Below are positions 48,549 through 57,718 of a stretch of 64,000 nucleotides of DNA, one piece after another (position 1 is the stretch's first letter; every line of letters begins with the position of its first letter). Source of the DNA: Billgrantia lactosivorans (GTDB lineage Bacteria; Pseudomonadota; Gammaproteobacteria; Pseudomonadales; Halomonadaceae). The stretch is taken from positions 124,286 to 188,285 of the forward strand of contig NZ_QHGY01000003.1 of assembly GCF_003254665.1 (NCBI RefSeq). Reading direction: 5' to 3'. A program made the translations under genes and the position numbers. Under the pieces are notes generated by a model. It was given only the letters and a program-made list of their open reading frames with translations. It was not told the DNA's origin and did not search any database.

Positions 48549-49790
48549 TTACTGGCTACATAGTTCTTTGGCTTTCTCAACCAGTGCAGCCTGGTGCGCC
48601 ACCATATCCGTAATCAGTGCGCGGCGTACCTCGTCATCCAGCAGGCCAATGGCGGCGCTGCTGAAGTTGTTGAAGTTGATGATCTTTTCCTCATCGCCGG
48701 CCACCGGGTTGTAGTAATAGCAGACCAGCCAGTCAGGCTCTATGTCAGCAACAGCATTACCACTTCCCACTTCCTTTCGGGTCATCTCTTTAAGGTCAGG
48801 AGAAGGGACGGCAATGCCTGACTCGTTTTCCACCCTGAGCCCATAGTGGACGGCATGGTAGAGATTGACGTAGAGCCAGACATTCTTTCCTTCGAGACAG
48901 CAGATTGGCAACTTGAGTCCAACACGCTTGTTATCTCTGCTCTTGGAGTAATAGTCCTTGGAAATGGCAGCGATGCTCTTGCCGCCATAGACGCTCGGAG
49001 TAACTCCAAACTGAGCCTCGAGTGCTTCTCTCAGCTCTTGCCAGAACAGTTGCAGCACGGCGGCCTTGGCTTTGGGAAGTGACTTCTCGACCTCGAGAGC
49101 TTCCTTGAACCGCTCCAGGTCACTGCTCAGCTCGCCCGCCACTAGATCGTTCATCGTTCCTCCCCTGCCTGTAAGATTGCTAATCAACTGCTGGTACTGC
49201 TGGATGGCGTGAGCCAGAGCCGGCTTATGCTGGCTTTTCTCGATGCAGATCTGCAACCAGCGTGAGACGTCTTCAGCAAACGAAAGGCAGACCACCTTTT
49301 CTTTTCCCAACCCATTCAGGCTCATGGCGGACGGGCCTTTTCCATCCAGCGTCAAGTAGACCAGAACGATTTGCTTTTCACCGCCTGCACGCCTTTCAAG
49401 CTCATGATAGTAGTCGCAAAGCTGTGCCTTCTGGTCGAGCGCATCAATTTTGAGTTCAATGCCAACAATAGTATTGGGAGACTCGATGACAATATCGACT
49501 CGACGCTTTTCTTCTGTGGCCAACTCACGGCTAACCCGATAGCGACCTTCATAGGACGCTTGAAGGCCCAGGACGCTCTCGAGAAAAAGCTGAAGAAAAG
49601 CTCGCCCCTCGCCATGTCGTCCCTGAGGTTTCAGCAGCTCATGCAGGAACCTGGAGTGAGTATCCGCCTCATTTCGATGCACTCTGAGGATGGAGAAGAT
49701 ATTGAAACGCTCCCCATGCCTGTTGGCCTTCTCACGGGCGTTGCTGACTACCTCCATGAGCGCATCGGTCATGAACAGGTCATTGAGCAT
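48549..49790 (-). CDS. PD-(D/E)XK nuclease superfamily protein (PDDEXK_4-like)
   Basis: A 413-residue protein starting at ATG 49790 behind AAGGGAG; the longest frame to 49853 adds residues without support. N-terminal motif NEADTHSRFLHELLKP (40-55) and nuclease core RVDIVIESP (D99), GIELKID (E112, K114) with Gln residues at 120 and 123 match the PF14281-like family found in defence loci. The C-terminal 250 residues are uncharacterised. Base composition is lower in GC than its neighbours, suggesting a separate origin. No partner protein is obvious. Confidence 0.75.
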   Translation of the reverse strand: MLNDLFMTDALMEVVSNAREKANRHGERFNIFSILRVHRNEADTHSRFLHELLKPQGRHGEGRAFLQLFLESVLGLQASYEGRYRVSRELATEEKRRVDIVIESPNTIVGIELKIDALDQKAQLCDYYHELERRAGGEKQIVLVYLTLDGKGPSAMSLNGLGKEKVVCLSFAEDVSRWLQICIEKSQHKPALAHAIQQYQQLISNLTGRGGTMNDLVAGELSSDLERFKEALEVEKSLPKAKAAVLQLFWQELREALEAQFGVTPSVYGGKSIAAISKDYYSKSRDNKRVGLKLPICCLEGKNVWLYVNLYHAVHYGLRVENESGIAVPSPDLKEMTRKEVGSGNAVADIEPDWLVCYYYNPVAGDEEKIINFNNFSSAAIGLLDDEVRRALITDMVAHQAALVEKAKELCSQ

Positions 49791-49853
49791 CGGATTCTCC
49801 CTTGATGCAGAGTTGCACTCGCTGGGCAAGGGCCGCTCGCAATATTCGTGCAA

Positions 49854-51689
49854 TCATTCAACCCTGTCCTCTGCCTCAATCACCGGTGCGCCCTCGTCGG
49901 AGCCCAGCAGCGGCTTCTTGCCCATGGCCTTCTCGATGATCTCCAGCAGGCGGCGCTTGCGCTGTTGGTAGAAGGCGTCGAAGTTATCGGCACGCAAGGT
50001 CTCGGCGGGGATGCGGTGGCCCTCGAGCAGGGCGTTCATCGCCTCGTTGTCGAGCTGGACCTGCTGATGGCCCTGCAGGCGGGCCAGGTAGGCCGAGGGG
50101 GCGTCACCGCCGATCATCCGGTTGGCCTTATAGGAGATCGGCGTCTTGTTGATGATGGCATCGTAGACTCGCGGCGGGATGCCTTGGGCTTCGCACCAGG
50201 TCCGAGGGAAGATGTGGTGGATATCGAGCTCCACCCCCTGCTGGTCGAGCGCCTGGATATCGCCCTTCCAGAAGAAGTCCTGGGCACCCTCACGAAGGAT
50301 TAGCACGTTGATGCCCTTGTAGGCGGCGCTGAGGCGGCTGCGCAGCGATTCCAGGCGGGTAGGGTCGAAGGAGGCGTCGATCACGGTACGCGGCACTTGG
50401 CTATCGTCCTCGAACCAGTGCATCAGCTCTTCCAGATCCAGGGCGATGCGGGTCTCCACGGCGCCGCCGTAGAGCTCGCCCAGCACGCCGCTCCAGAACC
50501 AGCGCGAGAGCTTGGCGTGGATGCGCCGCTCGCGCCAGCGATTGCCGAGCAGAGTGAGCACCGCGGCGAGGGGCACCAGCTGGGTGGCATAGGGCAGCTC
50601 ACGACGGCTGTAGAAGCACTCTCCCTTGAGGAAGTAGGCCGCCTCGACGAAGCCTTTCTCCACGGCGTCGGCCCAGCGCTTGTAGGCCGTGAGAGGCAGA
50701 TCCAGCACCGAGGCGCGCTTGGCGCTGACCGGGCGCACCTGCTTGCCGGTCCTGCCGGCCTTGAGGTCCTCCAGCTTGCGCTCGCGGGTATGCAGCAGGG
50801 TAATGGCCTGGAGCAGGTCGGTGCTCTCCACATCCTTGAGCAGCTCTTGCTCCTCGAAGCGGACCTTGCGTGAAGGCACGTTGCGGATGTCGGAGCCGTA
50901 CCAATCGTCGCGCAGGTTGTAGCCCTCGGCGGCGTAGCTGGCGGTGATCAGCTCGAACACCGAGAGCTGCACCCCGCCGGTGTTGACCTTCTCGAACACT
51001 AGGCAGACCGCCTCTTTGGAGGTCTCCTTCTTCAGTTCGATCACCGGCAGCTGGTAGGCAGAGAAGGCGCTGAGGATTCGCTTCTGAAACTCCAGAAAGG
51101 CACCCATGGCCTCCTGGTTGTAGCGGAACAGATCCTGCAACCATTCAGAGGAGTCGAGGATTTTATCGCAGGGGAAATGAAGCTGTTCGCACTCTAGCTG
51201 GCGGGTGGAGAGATCCAAGTCCACCTTGCGGCCGAAATCGCTGCGCTTCTGGCGGGTCTCGTCCACCGCCACCACGGCATCCTCCAGTCGATCCTCGCCT
51301 TCCAGGGCGGTACGGATGTCGAAATAGTAGTGGCGCTTGATCGCCTTGCCCTTGGCGGTACGTGTATCTACCGGGGCATCCAGGCCCACCGCCTGCGTCA
51401 GGCTGGTGAGGCGCTGCTGGCCGTCGAGGATCAGCTGGTCCGGCTCCTTGGTCACGCTGTCCGGGTCGATGCCCTCCACCGGGCGCGTCTCGAAGCGCAC
51501 CTCGCCGCCGGTCTCCATCAGCATCACCGCCCCCACCGGGAAGGAGCGGGCGATGCTGACCAGCAGGCTCTGCACGTGGTCGTCGTCCCACACCCAGCCG
51601 CGCTGGAAGTCGGGGAGCTGGATCTTGCCGGTGGTGATGTCCTTGAGTAGCTCGGGCAGCGAGCGCTTGGTGCTGTCGAAGGTGGTCAT
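49854..51689 (-). CDS. GmrSD-like DUF262/DUF1524 restriction protein
   Basis: A 611-residue protein. N-terminal DUF262 (GmrS-like): IQLPDFQRGWVWDDDHVQSLL near 24-44 and LILDGQQRLTSL near 86-97, the DGQQR nucleotide-binding signature. The C-terminal part carries an HNH-like DUF1524 core: LDIHHIFPRTWC and later SYKANRMIGG. Members include the type IV enzyme GmrSD, which cuts glucosylated hydroxymethylcytosine DNA, and SspE of phosphorothioate defence. It lies 49 bases downstream of hsdS. It may restrict modified phage DNA that evades the type I enzyme. Confidence 0.85.
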   Translation of the reverse strand: MTTFDSTKRSLPELLKDITTGKIQLPDFQRGWVWDDDHVQSLLVSIARSFPVGAVMLMETGGEVRFETRPVEGIDPDSVTKEPDQLILDGQQRLTSLTQAVGLDAPVDTRTAKGKAIKRHYYFDIRTALEGEDRLEDAVVAVDETRQKRSDFGRKVDLDLSTRQLECEQLHFPCDKILDSSEWLQDLFRYNQEAMGAFLEFQKRILSAFSAYQLPVIELKKETSKEAVCLVFEKVNTGGVQLSVFELITASYAAEGYNLRDDWYGSDIRNVPSRKVRFEEQELLKDVESTDLLQAITLLHTRERKLEDLKAGRTGKQVRPVSAKRASVLDLPLTAYKRWADAVEKGFVEAAYFLKGECFYSRRELPYATQLVPLAAVLTLLGNRWRERRIHAKLSRWFWSGVLGELYGGAVETRIALDLEELMHWFEDDSQVPRTVIDASFDPTRLESLRSRLSAAYKGINVLILREGAQDFFWKGDIQALDQQGVELDIHHIFPRTWCEAQGIPPRVYDAIINKTPISYKANRMIGGDAPSAYLARLQGHQQVQLDNEAMNALLEGHRIPAETLRADNFDAFYQQRKRRLLEIIEKAMGKKPLLGSDEGAPVIEAEDRVE

Positions 51690-51738
51690 GGCGATTCCCT
51701 GTGCGATGTGGTCTTGATGTTCTTATGAAAGCCCCGGT

Positions 51739-53085
51739 CTATGCCGGGGTGGTGGCCTGGGCCTGGTCGAGCAGCGGGGTAACGCGGACGCGGCCGGTAA
51801 GGAGGTCGTCCATGAGGCTAGCCTTTTCGTAATTTAATTTTCGGAGTGTGGATTTTTCGGAGTGGATTTTAGTTTTGGTGGCTCTATAAGCACTGTCGAT
51901 CCTTAATTGTTCTGCCTTAGGAGGAGTCGCCATTTTGACCGACATCATTCTTTCTGGAGAAGTATGACGAACAGTCGTTCCCGTTGCCTCGGCAACCACC
52001 TGGTGCCTGAATTTCTGAGAGTTTATGGCTAGCACAACAAAATCAATACAGTTGACTGATTGGTCGCGAAGAGAAATTTTTCCGATCCGCTGATTATGAA
52101 GAAGATCTTCGCCTTCACCTAAGACTACGGCTCTGCCCAGAATTAATGTTTTTGGGGAGAGGTCAGTCATAACAGTGACAGCATCGCTATCACTAAGAAC
52201 GTATCCTGAAGGGATCTTCCCTGTAAACCACTTAGAGTTTCCGGGTTCAAAGTAAAGACCACCATTCCTGTGGAAGTTTCCTGGGGTGAGTAGTCGCTTC
52301 CCTTCAGGCTTATCAGAGAAAAACTCTCCTTCGAATGCGTACCCATGAAGGATTCGGGCTATTTCTCCCAAGGTTTGACATTCCCACTCCCTCGGAATCA
52401 ACCCCAGCGGCGACTCCTTGTAGAGTTCCGGCGCCTGCTCGGGGCTGGGGCGGAGCTGGCCGTTCTCGTCGATGCCGCGAGTAAGCAGGTCGTGGAGCAT
52501 CCCCTCCTTGACCTTCTCCAGCTTGGCGATCAGCGCCTCGGTCTTCTGGATTTGGGTGTCGAGGGTGTCGAGGATGTGGGCGAAGAAGCGCTGTTCTTCA
52601 TGCGAAGGAGTTGGCACAGAGGCTTTCATCAGCTGAGAGCGACTAAGCTCCAGTTGATTGGTTGATCCTGTGTAGCAGTTGGCTTCCAGGTGCCTCTGGA
52701 ACCTTGGGTTTCGAAGCAGCTCGTTTAGCCACCTGGGATCAACCTGATTGTTTCGCGGTCTTAAAAGAGTCACATGGCTGTCAACGATGAAATTGCCATG
52801 ACCATCGAACACCGACGACCGCCCAATTGTCCCTGTCCCCGTTGAGTTGAGGAGCACATCCCCCCCAGCCGGGATAAGGTGACCACCCATCACCTTATCG
52901 TCGTGCGGCCGTGAAAGGCTTGGATCAAAGCCTTTATCAGTTATGCAGCGCTGTCCAATAGCATTGACAGTGCTGGCCTCAACATATCTTGGCCCCTTGC
53001 CCCGAGAAATCACTTCACAAAGGTTCTCTAGGGTGGTTGTCGGCCATTGGGCATGGTTTGGCATATCGACTCGCTGCTCAGACAT
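51739..53085 (-). CDS. hsdS: Type I restriction specificity subunit HsdS
   Basis: A 448-residue subunit with the usual two target-recognition domains (about 10-165 and 240-400) separated by conserved helical linkers ([34 protein letters not shown] and the terminal [18 protein letters not shown]). ATG 53085 overlaps the hsdM stop by 8 bases. The recognition domains (51.8-52.4 and 52.6-53.05 kb) are clearly less GC-rich than the linkers, as expected of exchanged specificity modules. Recognition sequence cannot be read from the protein. Confidence 0.93.
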   Translation of the reverse strand: MSEQRVDMPNHAQWPTTTLENLCEVISRGKGPRYVEASTVNAIGQRCITDKGFDPSLSRPHDDKVMGGHLIPAGGDVLLNSTGTGTIGRSSVFDGHGNFIVDSHVTLLRPRNNQVDPRWLNELLRNPRFQRHLEANCYTGSTNQLELSRSQLMKASVPTPSHEEQRFFAHILDTLDTQIQKTEALIAKLEKVKEGMLHDLLTRGIDENGQLRPSPEQAPELYKESPLGLIPREWECQTLGEIARILHGYAFEGEFFSDKPEGKRLLTPGNFHRNGGLYFEPGNSKWFTGKIPSGYVLSDSDAVTVMTDLSPKTLILGRAVVLGEGEDLLHNQRIGKISLRDQSVNCIDFVVLAINSQKFRHQVVAEATGTTVRHTSPERMMSVKMATPPKAEQLRIDSAYRATKTKIHSEKSTLRKLNYEKASLMDDLLTGRVRVTPLLDQAQATTPA

Positions 53086-55495
53086 ACCCCAGTTCCTCCA
53101 GATACCGCTGCAGCTCCCTGGCGGCGGCATCCCGCTCGGCCTCGATATCGGCCAGTGTCACGCGGTACTTGTCCCACCAGGTCTCGAAGGCGGCGATCAC
53201 CTGCTGGCGCTGCTGGCGGATATAGCGCTCTAGGATGCCCTTCAGGTCGTTATGCAGAATGGTGCCGACCAGCTCGGCGGCGGCGGGCTCGTCGAGGGCG
53301 TCCACGGCGGCGTTGAGGTGCTCCTCGAAGCTGGCTACCTTTGCCCTGTGGGCCTTGCGCACCTGGGTGCGCTGGCTCTTCCAGGCCTTGACCTGCTCCG
53401 GTGTCGGGGCGTCGTCGTCCTCACCGCTATCGGCGTCGGCTTCTTCTGCGTCGTCGGGCTTGGCCTCAGCGGCCTTGATCCGGGCGTCCAGCTCCGCCTT
53501 GCGGGCAGCGAGCTCCTCGAGCTCGGCGACGTACTCCTCCAGCAGGAAGTGGATCAGGCGATGGTCCAGCGGGTTGGCCTTGCTCTGCTCGTCCTCCAGA
53601 AGGCTCACGATGCTGGTGCGCCAGGCATCCACTACGCCCAGGCAGCCGCGGGCCTGCAGGGTGCGGAACTCGTTCTTGTTGTCGAACCAGAAGCCCGCGA
53701 TGATGCCGCGCACCGCGAAGCGGTCGAGCATGGCGGTAGGCTCCAGGGCCGCCGTGAAGCTGCCCAGCAGCTCGTCGCGCAGCCGGGTGAGGCGGCCGCC
53801 GTTGCCGGTCAGCCCGGTGATGCTGCCGCCGTGCTCGGCCCACCAGGCCTCGAAGGCGGCCATCACGCTGGCCTCCTTCTGCTGCAGGCCGGCGTCGGCC
53901 TCGATGGCGGGCTTGAGGTCGCGCTTCTCGCTCAGGTGCTCGGCGAAATCCACATAGCCAGGGTCGTTCGCCCTGGGGGTAAAGAGCGCCATGGGGTCGA
54001 GGCCCTGGGCGTCGAAGAGCGGGCGCCTGGCGTCGATCTCGGCCACGGGCACGCCGCCCTTGAGGTGGGCGCGCACATCCTGGGGCTCCGGCGGCGGGGT
54101 GTTGTCGGCGTAGCGGCGGATGTTGAGGTTGTAGTCGTTGTCGCGCAGCTCCGCGAGGGGCACCACCCGGGCAAAGCCGGGTACGTCCTCGAAGGTGTCA
54201 TAGGTACTGGCGATCTTCTCGATGTGCTCGGGCAGCAGGTGGTTCTGGGCGCGGCCCTCAAAGTACTCGCGGTCGGCGTTGATGAACAGCACCCGGCCCT
54301 GGCGCTCCTCCGGCTTGGCGCCCTTGGCGCGCAGCACCAGGATGCTCGCCGGGATGCCGGTGCCGTAGAAGAGGTTGGGGGCCAGGCCGATCACCGCCTC
54401 CACAAGGTCGTCCTCCAGCATGCCTGCGCGGATGCGCTTCTCGTCGCCGCCGCGGAACAGCACGCCGTGGGGCATGACGGTGGCCAGGCGGCCGTCGGCC
54501 TTGAGGCAGGCGACCATGTGCTGCAGGAACATCAGGTCGGCCTTCTTGGCGCCCTCCGGCACGCTGCCGTAGTGGAAGCGCTCGGGGAAGTGCTGGCTCG
54601 GCGTGTAGCCGATGGAGAAGGGCGGGTTGGTGAGGATGCGGTCGAAACGCCTTAGCTCGCCGCCCTCGACGTGCTGCGGGTCGGTGAGGGTGTCGTCGTT
54701 TTGCAGGTCGGCACTGCTCACCCCGTGCAGTAGCATGTTCATCTTCGCTATGGCCCACACCGAGCCGGAGGCCTCTTGGCCAAAGAGGTTGAGCCGGCGC
54801 GGGTCGCCGCCTTGCTCCTCGAGGTACTCCTTGGAGAGGATCAGCATACCGCCCGAACCCATGCAGGGGTCGTAGACGCTGTGGCCCTCCTGGGGGGCCA
54901 TCAGCCGCACCATCATGCGGACCACCGGACGCGGGGTATAGAACTCGCCACCCTTCTTGCCGGCGGAGTCGGCGAAGTCGCGGATCAGGTACTCGTACGC
55001 CGCGCCCAGCAGGTCGGGGAACTCGAAGTCTTCGTTGCGCAGCCGGTACTCGCTGAAGTGGACGATCAGTTCCCGGAGCTTCTTGTCCGGCAGGGTGGTG
55101 GAGCCCACCTTGCGGGTGAAGTCGATGTGCTCAAGCACTCCGTTAAGGCTTTGATTATGCTCCTCCAGGCCGGCCAGCGCCTTGTTGAGCGCGCTGCCCA
55201 CCCCGTGGTGGGCCTCCTTCAGCAGGTACTGCCAGCGCGACTGCGGCGGCACATAGAAGGTGGCGCGATACCAGTCGGGGAATTCGACCTGGTGGGCGAT
55301 ATCGATCTCGCCTGCCCCGGCCTGCCTGAGCTGCTCGCGGACTTCCTCCTGGCGATGTTCGAAGACGTCCGAGCAGCGCTTCAGGAAGAGCATGCCGAAG
55401 ATGTACTCCTTGAACTCCGAGGCGTCCATGCGCCCACGCAGGATGTCGGCGGCCTTGAACAGGTGCCGCTCCAGCTGATTGAGGGTGAGGATCAT
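53078..55495 (-). CDS. hsdM: Type I DNA methyltransferase subunit HsdM
   Basis: An 805-residue N6-adenine methyltransferase. It has an N-terminal HsdM helical domain, [17 protein letters not shown] motif DPCMGSGGM and catalytic motif NPPFSIG. It is about 300 residues longer than the classical E. coli subunit: after roughly residue 500 comes a helical, charge-rich extension with an acidic stretch ([12 protein letters not shown]) and coiled-coil segments, a layout known for many larger HsdM proteins. It is the first gene of the operon. Confidence 0.94.
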   Translation of the reverse strand: MILTLNQLERHLFKAADILRGRMDASEFKEYIFGMLFLKRCSDVFEHRQEEVREQLRQAGAGEIDIAHQVEFPDWYRATFYVPPQSRWQYLLKEAHHGVGSALNKALAGLEEHNQSLNGVLEHIDFTRKVGSTTLPDKKLRELIVHFSEYRLRNEDFEFPDLLGAAYEYLIRDFADSAGKKGGEFYTPRPVVRMMVRLMAPQEGHSVYDPCMGSGGMLILSKEYLEEQGGDPRRLNLFGQEASGSVWAIAKMNMLLHGVSSADLQNDDTLTDPQHVEGGELRRFDRILTNPPFSIGYTPSQHFPERFHYGSVPEGAKKADLMFLQHMVACLKADGRLATVMPHGVLFRGGDEKRIRAGMLEDDLVEAVIGLAPNLFYGTGIPASILVLRAKGAKPEERQGRVLFINADREYFEGRAQNHLLPEHIEKIASTYDTFEDVPGFARVVPLAELRDNDYNLNIRRYADNTPPPEPQDVRAHLKGGVPVAEIDARRPLFDAQGLDPMALFTPRANDPGYVDFAEHLSEKRDLKPAIEADAGLQQKEASVMAAFEAWWAEHGGSITGLTGNGGRLTRLRDELLGSFTAALEPTAMLDRFAVRGIIAGFWFDNKNEFRTLQARGCLGVVDAWRTSIVSLLEDEQSKANPLDHRLIHFLLEEYVAELEELAARKAELDARIKAAEAKPDDAEEADADSGEDDDAPTPEQVKAWKSQRTQVRKAHRAKVASFEEHLNAAVDALDEPAAAELVGTILHNDLKGILERYIRQQRQQVIAAFETWWDKYRVTLADIEAERDAAARELQRYLEELGYV

Positions 55496-55775
55496 GTTAC
55501 TGCGGTTCCCTGAGTTCGATGAGCCGGCTGCATCAGACAGCCGTCATAATTAGTGTCTATCTCATCAAACTTGGGGAAAGAAAGCCACGCTCGAAAGGTG
55601 GAAGCTGGTATTCCCGCTGGCCCGCCAGCCCCATCTCTCCCTACCTCGCCATGGAGTACTACCGGAGCCGGACAAACCGGACGCTGAAACCGGACAGGTG
55701 GACGAAGTGGACATATTAACGGGCGCAGGTTGGCTCTAAGGTTCCTTTCTGTAGCTTTTAAGCTACAACACTCCG
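55496..55775. other. Intergenic region between hsdM and the toxin-antitoxin locus
   Basis: A small hairpin cggctg/cagccg (55525-55530 with 55538-55543) lies 30-50 bp upstream of hsdM and might be an operator. The word ccggac occurs at 55668, 55677 and 55690. The plus-strand frame 55519-55719 has no family character. No third copy of the tRNA-Leu attachment core was found here. Confidence 0.4.
55750..55767. promoter_or_regulatory. Perfect 18-bp palindromic operator of the HigBA-like pair
   Basis: TGTAGCTTTTAAGCTACA has 8-bp arms and a 2-base centre and lies 9 bases before the toxin gene. Its place and symmetry are those of a toxin-antitoxin autorepressor site. Confidence 0.7.
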
Positions 55776-56107
55776 ATGATGGAGATCACACACTACCTGA
55801 CCGCCGATGGCCATGATTCTTTCCAAGCCTGGCTGGACGCCACCAAGGCGAAGGATCGCCGTGCCGCTATGCGCGTGCTGACCCGCCTCAACTGTCTAGC
55901 TGCTGGCAACGCAGGTGATGCCAAGCCGTTGGTGATGGTGTGCTGGAGCTGCGCATCGACTATGTCCTTGGTTATCGCGTGTATTACGCCAAAGTGGGCA
56001 GGCGCCAGGTGATGTTACTGATCGGGGGTACCAAGAAGCGCCAGCAGGCCGACATTGAGCAAGCCAAGGCGTTTTTGGTAGATCACCGAAGGAGAGCACA
56101 GGCATGA
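55776..56107 (+). pseudogene. HigB/RelE-like toxin gene with a frameshift
   Basis: The first part reads MMEITHYLTADGHDSFQAWL and DATKAKDRRAAMRVLTRLNC, the pattern of the short killer-protein (DUF891-like, RelE/HigB superfamily) toxins. Near 55930 one base is missing (TTGGTGAT where TTGGGTGAT is expected). The downstream family segment (GVLELRIDYVLGYRVYYAKVG and VMLLIGGTKKRQQADIEQAK) is in another frame, ending TGA at 56105-56107. The antitoxin ATG overlaps that stop. The toxin is therefore probably inactive unless slippage or a sequencing error explains the gap. Confidence 0.75.
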
Positions 56108-56400
56108 AAAGCCACGACACAGCTGTCATCGAAATGCTGCGCGATGAGCCGGAGATGGCCCTTGACTACCTCCGTACCGCCTTCGACGAGGAGGGCGGGG
56201 AGTCTGCTTTCCTGATGGCCTTGCGCCACGTGGTGGAGGCTCAGGACGGCATGGCTGTCGTTGCTGAGCGTGCCAAAGTATCACGGGAAAGCCTGTACCG
56301 GGCGCTCTCGCCCAAGGGGAACCCGACCCTGCGCACCATGACCGCCGTCATCAAGGCGACCGGCATTCACTTTCACGACCTGACACACCCTGCCTCCTGA
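56104..56400 (+). CDS. HigA/addiction-module antidote protein
   Basis: A 98-residue XRE-type protein of the putative addiction-module antidote family: MALRHVVEAQDGMAVVAERAKVSRESLYRAL and GNPTLRTMTAVIKATG form the helix-turn-helix. It overlaps the preceding toxin frame by ATGA, the usual higBA-type layout. It should bind the upstream palindrome and neutralise the toxin. It appears intact although the toxin is frameshifted. Confidence 0.88.
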   Translation: MKSHDTAVIEMLRDEPEMALDYLRTAFDEEGGESAFLMALRHVVEAQDGMAVVAERAKVSRESLYRALSPKGNPTLRTMTAVIKATGIHFHDLTHPAS

Positions 56401-56401
56401 A

Positions 56402-56791
56402 TTACCCAAACCACCTGGCCAGCGTGGCCCTGGCCTGCTCGCGGTGCTTGTCGTTGATCTTGGCCGCGACGATGGCCAGCGCGCCGGCCAGTACGCCCAT
56501 GTCGTCGGTGTAGCCGAGGAACGGGGTGAGGTCGGGGATGGCGTCGATAGGCGAGATGAAGTAGCCCAGTGCGCCATAGATGGCGGTCTTGGCCCACAGC
56601 GGGGTCTCGGGGTCCTGGGCCGAATAGTACATCTTCAGCGCGGGAGTGAGGGTTCGCCTCCCCGCCTGGCGGGCGCTGTGCGAAACCTTGTCCCAGAAGC
56701 TCTCTTCGGAGTAGTGCGCCGCATTCGCCTCGAGGGTGCCCTCGAGAGTGTCCGGCTCGGGGCTGTCACGGTGGCTGTCGTGTGTCTTCAT
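56402..56791 (-). CDS. YkvA-family (DUF1232) membrane-associated protein
   Basis: A 129-residue protein with the DUF1232 core: TPLWAKTAIYGALGYFISPIDAIPDLTPFLGYTDDMGVLAGAL, near 62-105, combining a hydrophobic hairpin and the DxIPD motif. The function of the YkvA family is not established. It is convergent with the antitoxin gene and marks the return to ordinary chromosomal composition. Confidence 0.85.
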   Translation of the reverse strand: MKTHDSHRDSPEPDTLEGTLEANAAHYSEESFWDKVSHSARQAGRRTLTPALKMYYSAQDPETPLWAKTAIYGALGYFISPIDAIPDLTPFLGYTDDMGVLAGALAIVAAKINDKHREQARATLARWFG

Positions 56792-56945
56792 GCGCGATCC
56801 TTGGTGCCTTTGCCTGTCGCTTTGACAGCAGGGGGCGTTGCCACGTTCGCGTCGCGCGATGGTGCCTGGGCGGCGCCGTGGCAGGTGCCTTGATGTCGCT
56901 TCCCGTCCGCTGCATGCTGGCCGGTAAATCCTGGAAGGAGGCGGT

Positions 56946-57104
56946 ATGGGTGTGAAGCGGTTTGCCTGGGCGCTCGGCGTCCTGGGGGTGGCGCTGGCGC
57001 TGTTCGGCTGGCAGAAGCAGAGCCCGGGGGCTTTCGTCGGCGTGGCGCTGGTGGCCCTGGCGGGCGTGCTGCTGGCGACGGCGCGGCGGCGTCCGGAACC
57101 CTAG
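56946..57104 (+). CDS. Small two-helix membrane protein
   Basis: A 52-residue frame (MGVKRFAWALGVLGVALALF to TARRRPEP) behind a strong ribosome site GGAAGGAGGCGGT. It has two hydrophobic helices (about 5-20 and 27-45) separated by a short polar turn and ends in RRRPEP. No family recognised. It is real by its strong SD, GC-rich codons and stop position, but this is not proven. Confidence 0.55.
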   Translation: MGVKRFAWALGVLGVALALFGWQKQSPGAFVGVALVALAGVLLATARRRPEP

Positions 57105-57253
57105 CCGATGCGGTGGGCCTGACATTCCCCACGCTTGAGCTTATGATAGAGGAAGTCACAGTCCTTCTCCCCGTCGGGGCGAAGGGCTGTTTTCGTTGCA
57201 TGGCCGGCAGCCACTGATGCCTTGAGCGTCGCTGCCGGTGTCAAGGAGGTCGT

Positions 57254-57667
57254 ATGTCGTCCCGTCCCCCCCTCATCATCAACCGCCTGGATGCGGAGCG
57301 GCTGCAGCGCCTGATCGACCAGGCGGACGACAAGGATCGCTTCGTCGCCGACTGCCTCGAAGAGGAGCTCGAGCGCGGCGAGGTGATCGACCCCGAGGAG
57401 ATCCCGGCGGACGTGGTCAGCATGAACAGCCAGGTGCAGTTCACCGACCTGACCCGCAACCGTCAGATGATTCGTACCCTGGTCTACCCCCATGCCCTGG
57501 ACGCCACCGAGGACGGCATCTCGGTGATGGCGCCGATCGGTGCCGGGCTCATCGGCCTGCGCATCGGCGACGAGATCGACTGGCCGCTGCCGGGCGGCGG
57601 CGTGGCACGCCTGCGCGTCGACGCGATCCTGTGGCAGCCCGAGCGGGAAGGGCAGTTCCACCGCTGA
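57254..57667 (+). CDS. rnk: Regulator of nucleoside diphosphate kinase Rnk
   Basis: A 137-residue GreA/GreB-related protein with an N-terminal short helical Rnk domain and a C-terminal GreA_GreB-like beta domain (VSMNSQVQFTDL, YPHALDATEDGISVMAPIGAGLIGLRIGDEIDWPLPG). Rnk binds RNA polymerase in the secondary channel area and affects nucleotide pools. A GGAGG-like site precedes the ATG. Confidence 0.93.
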   Translation: MSSRPPLIINRLDAERLQRLIDQADDKDRFVADCLEEELERGEVIDPEEIPADVVSMNSQVQFTDLTRNRQMIRTLVYPHALDATEDGISVMAPIGAGLIGLRIGDEIDWPLPGGGVARLRVDAILWQPEREGQFHR

Positions 57668-57718
57668 GCCAGCGCGTCGGTCGTCAAACGTCGCTCGTCA
57701 AACGTAGAGGAGCAGGGG

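Noticed and set aside
55519-55719. 66-codon plus-strand frame upstream of the toxin gene
   Set aside because: Low-information sequence with short repeats; no family pattern.
55496-56400. Third copy of the tRNA-Leu attachment core at the far end of the hsd block
   Set aside because: Searched by eye for gtccgaccgcc and ccggtacca; only short partial matches such as gaccgcc inside coding sequence were found.
36000-56500. CRISPR array, retron or transposase/IS element in the accessory block
   Set aside because: No regularly spaced repeats, reverse transcriptase motifs or transposase with terminal inverted repeats were seen.
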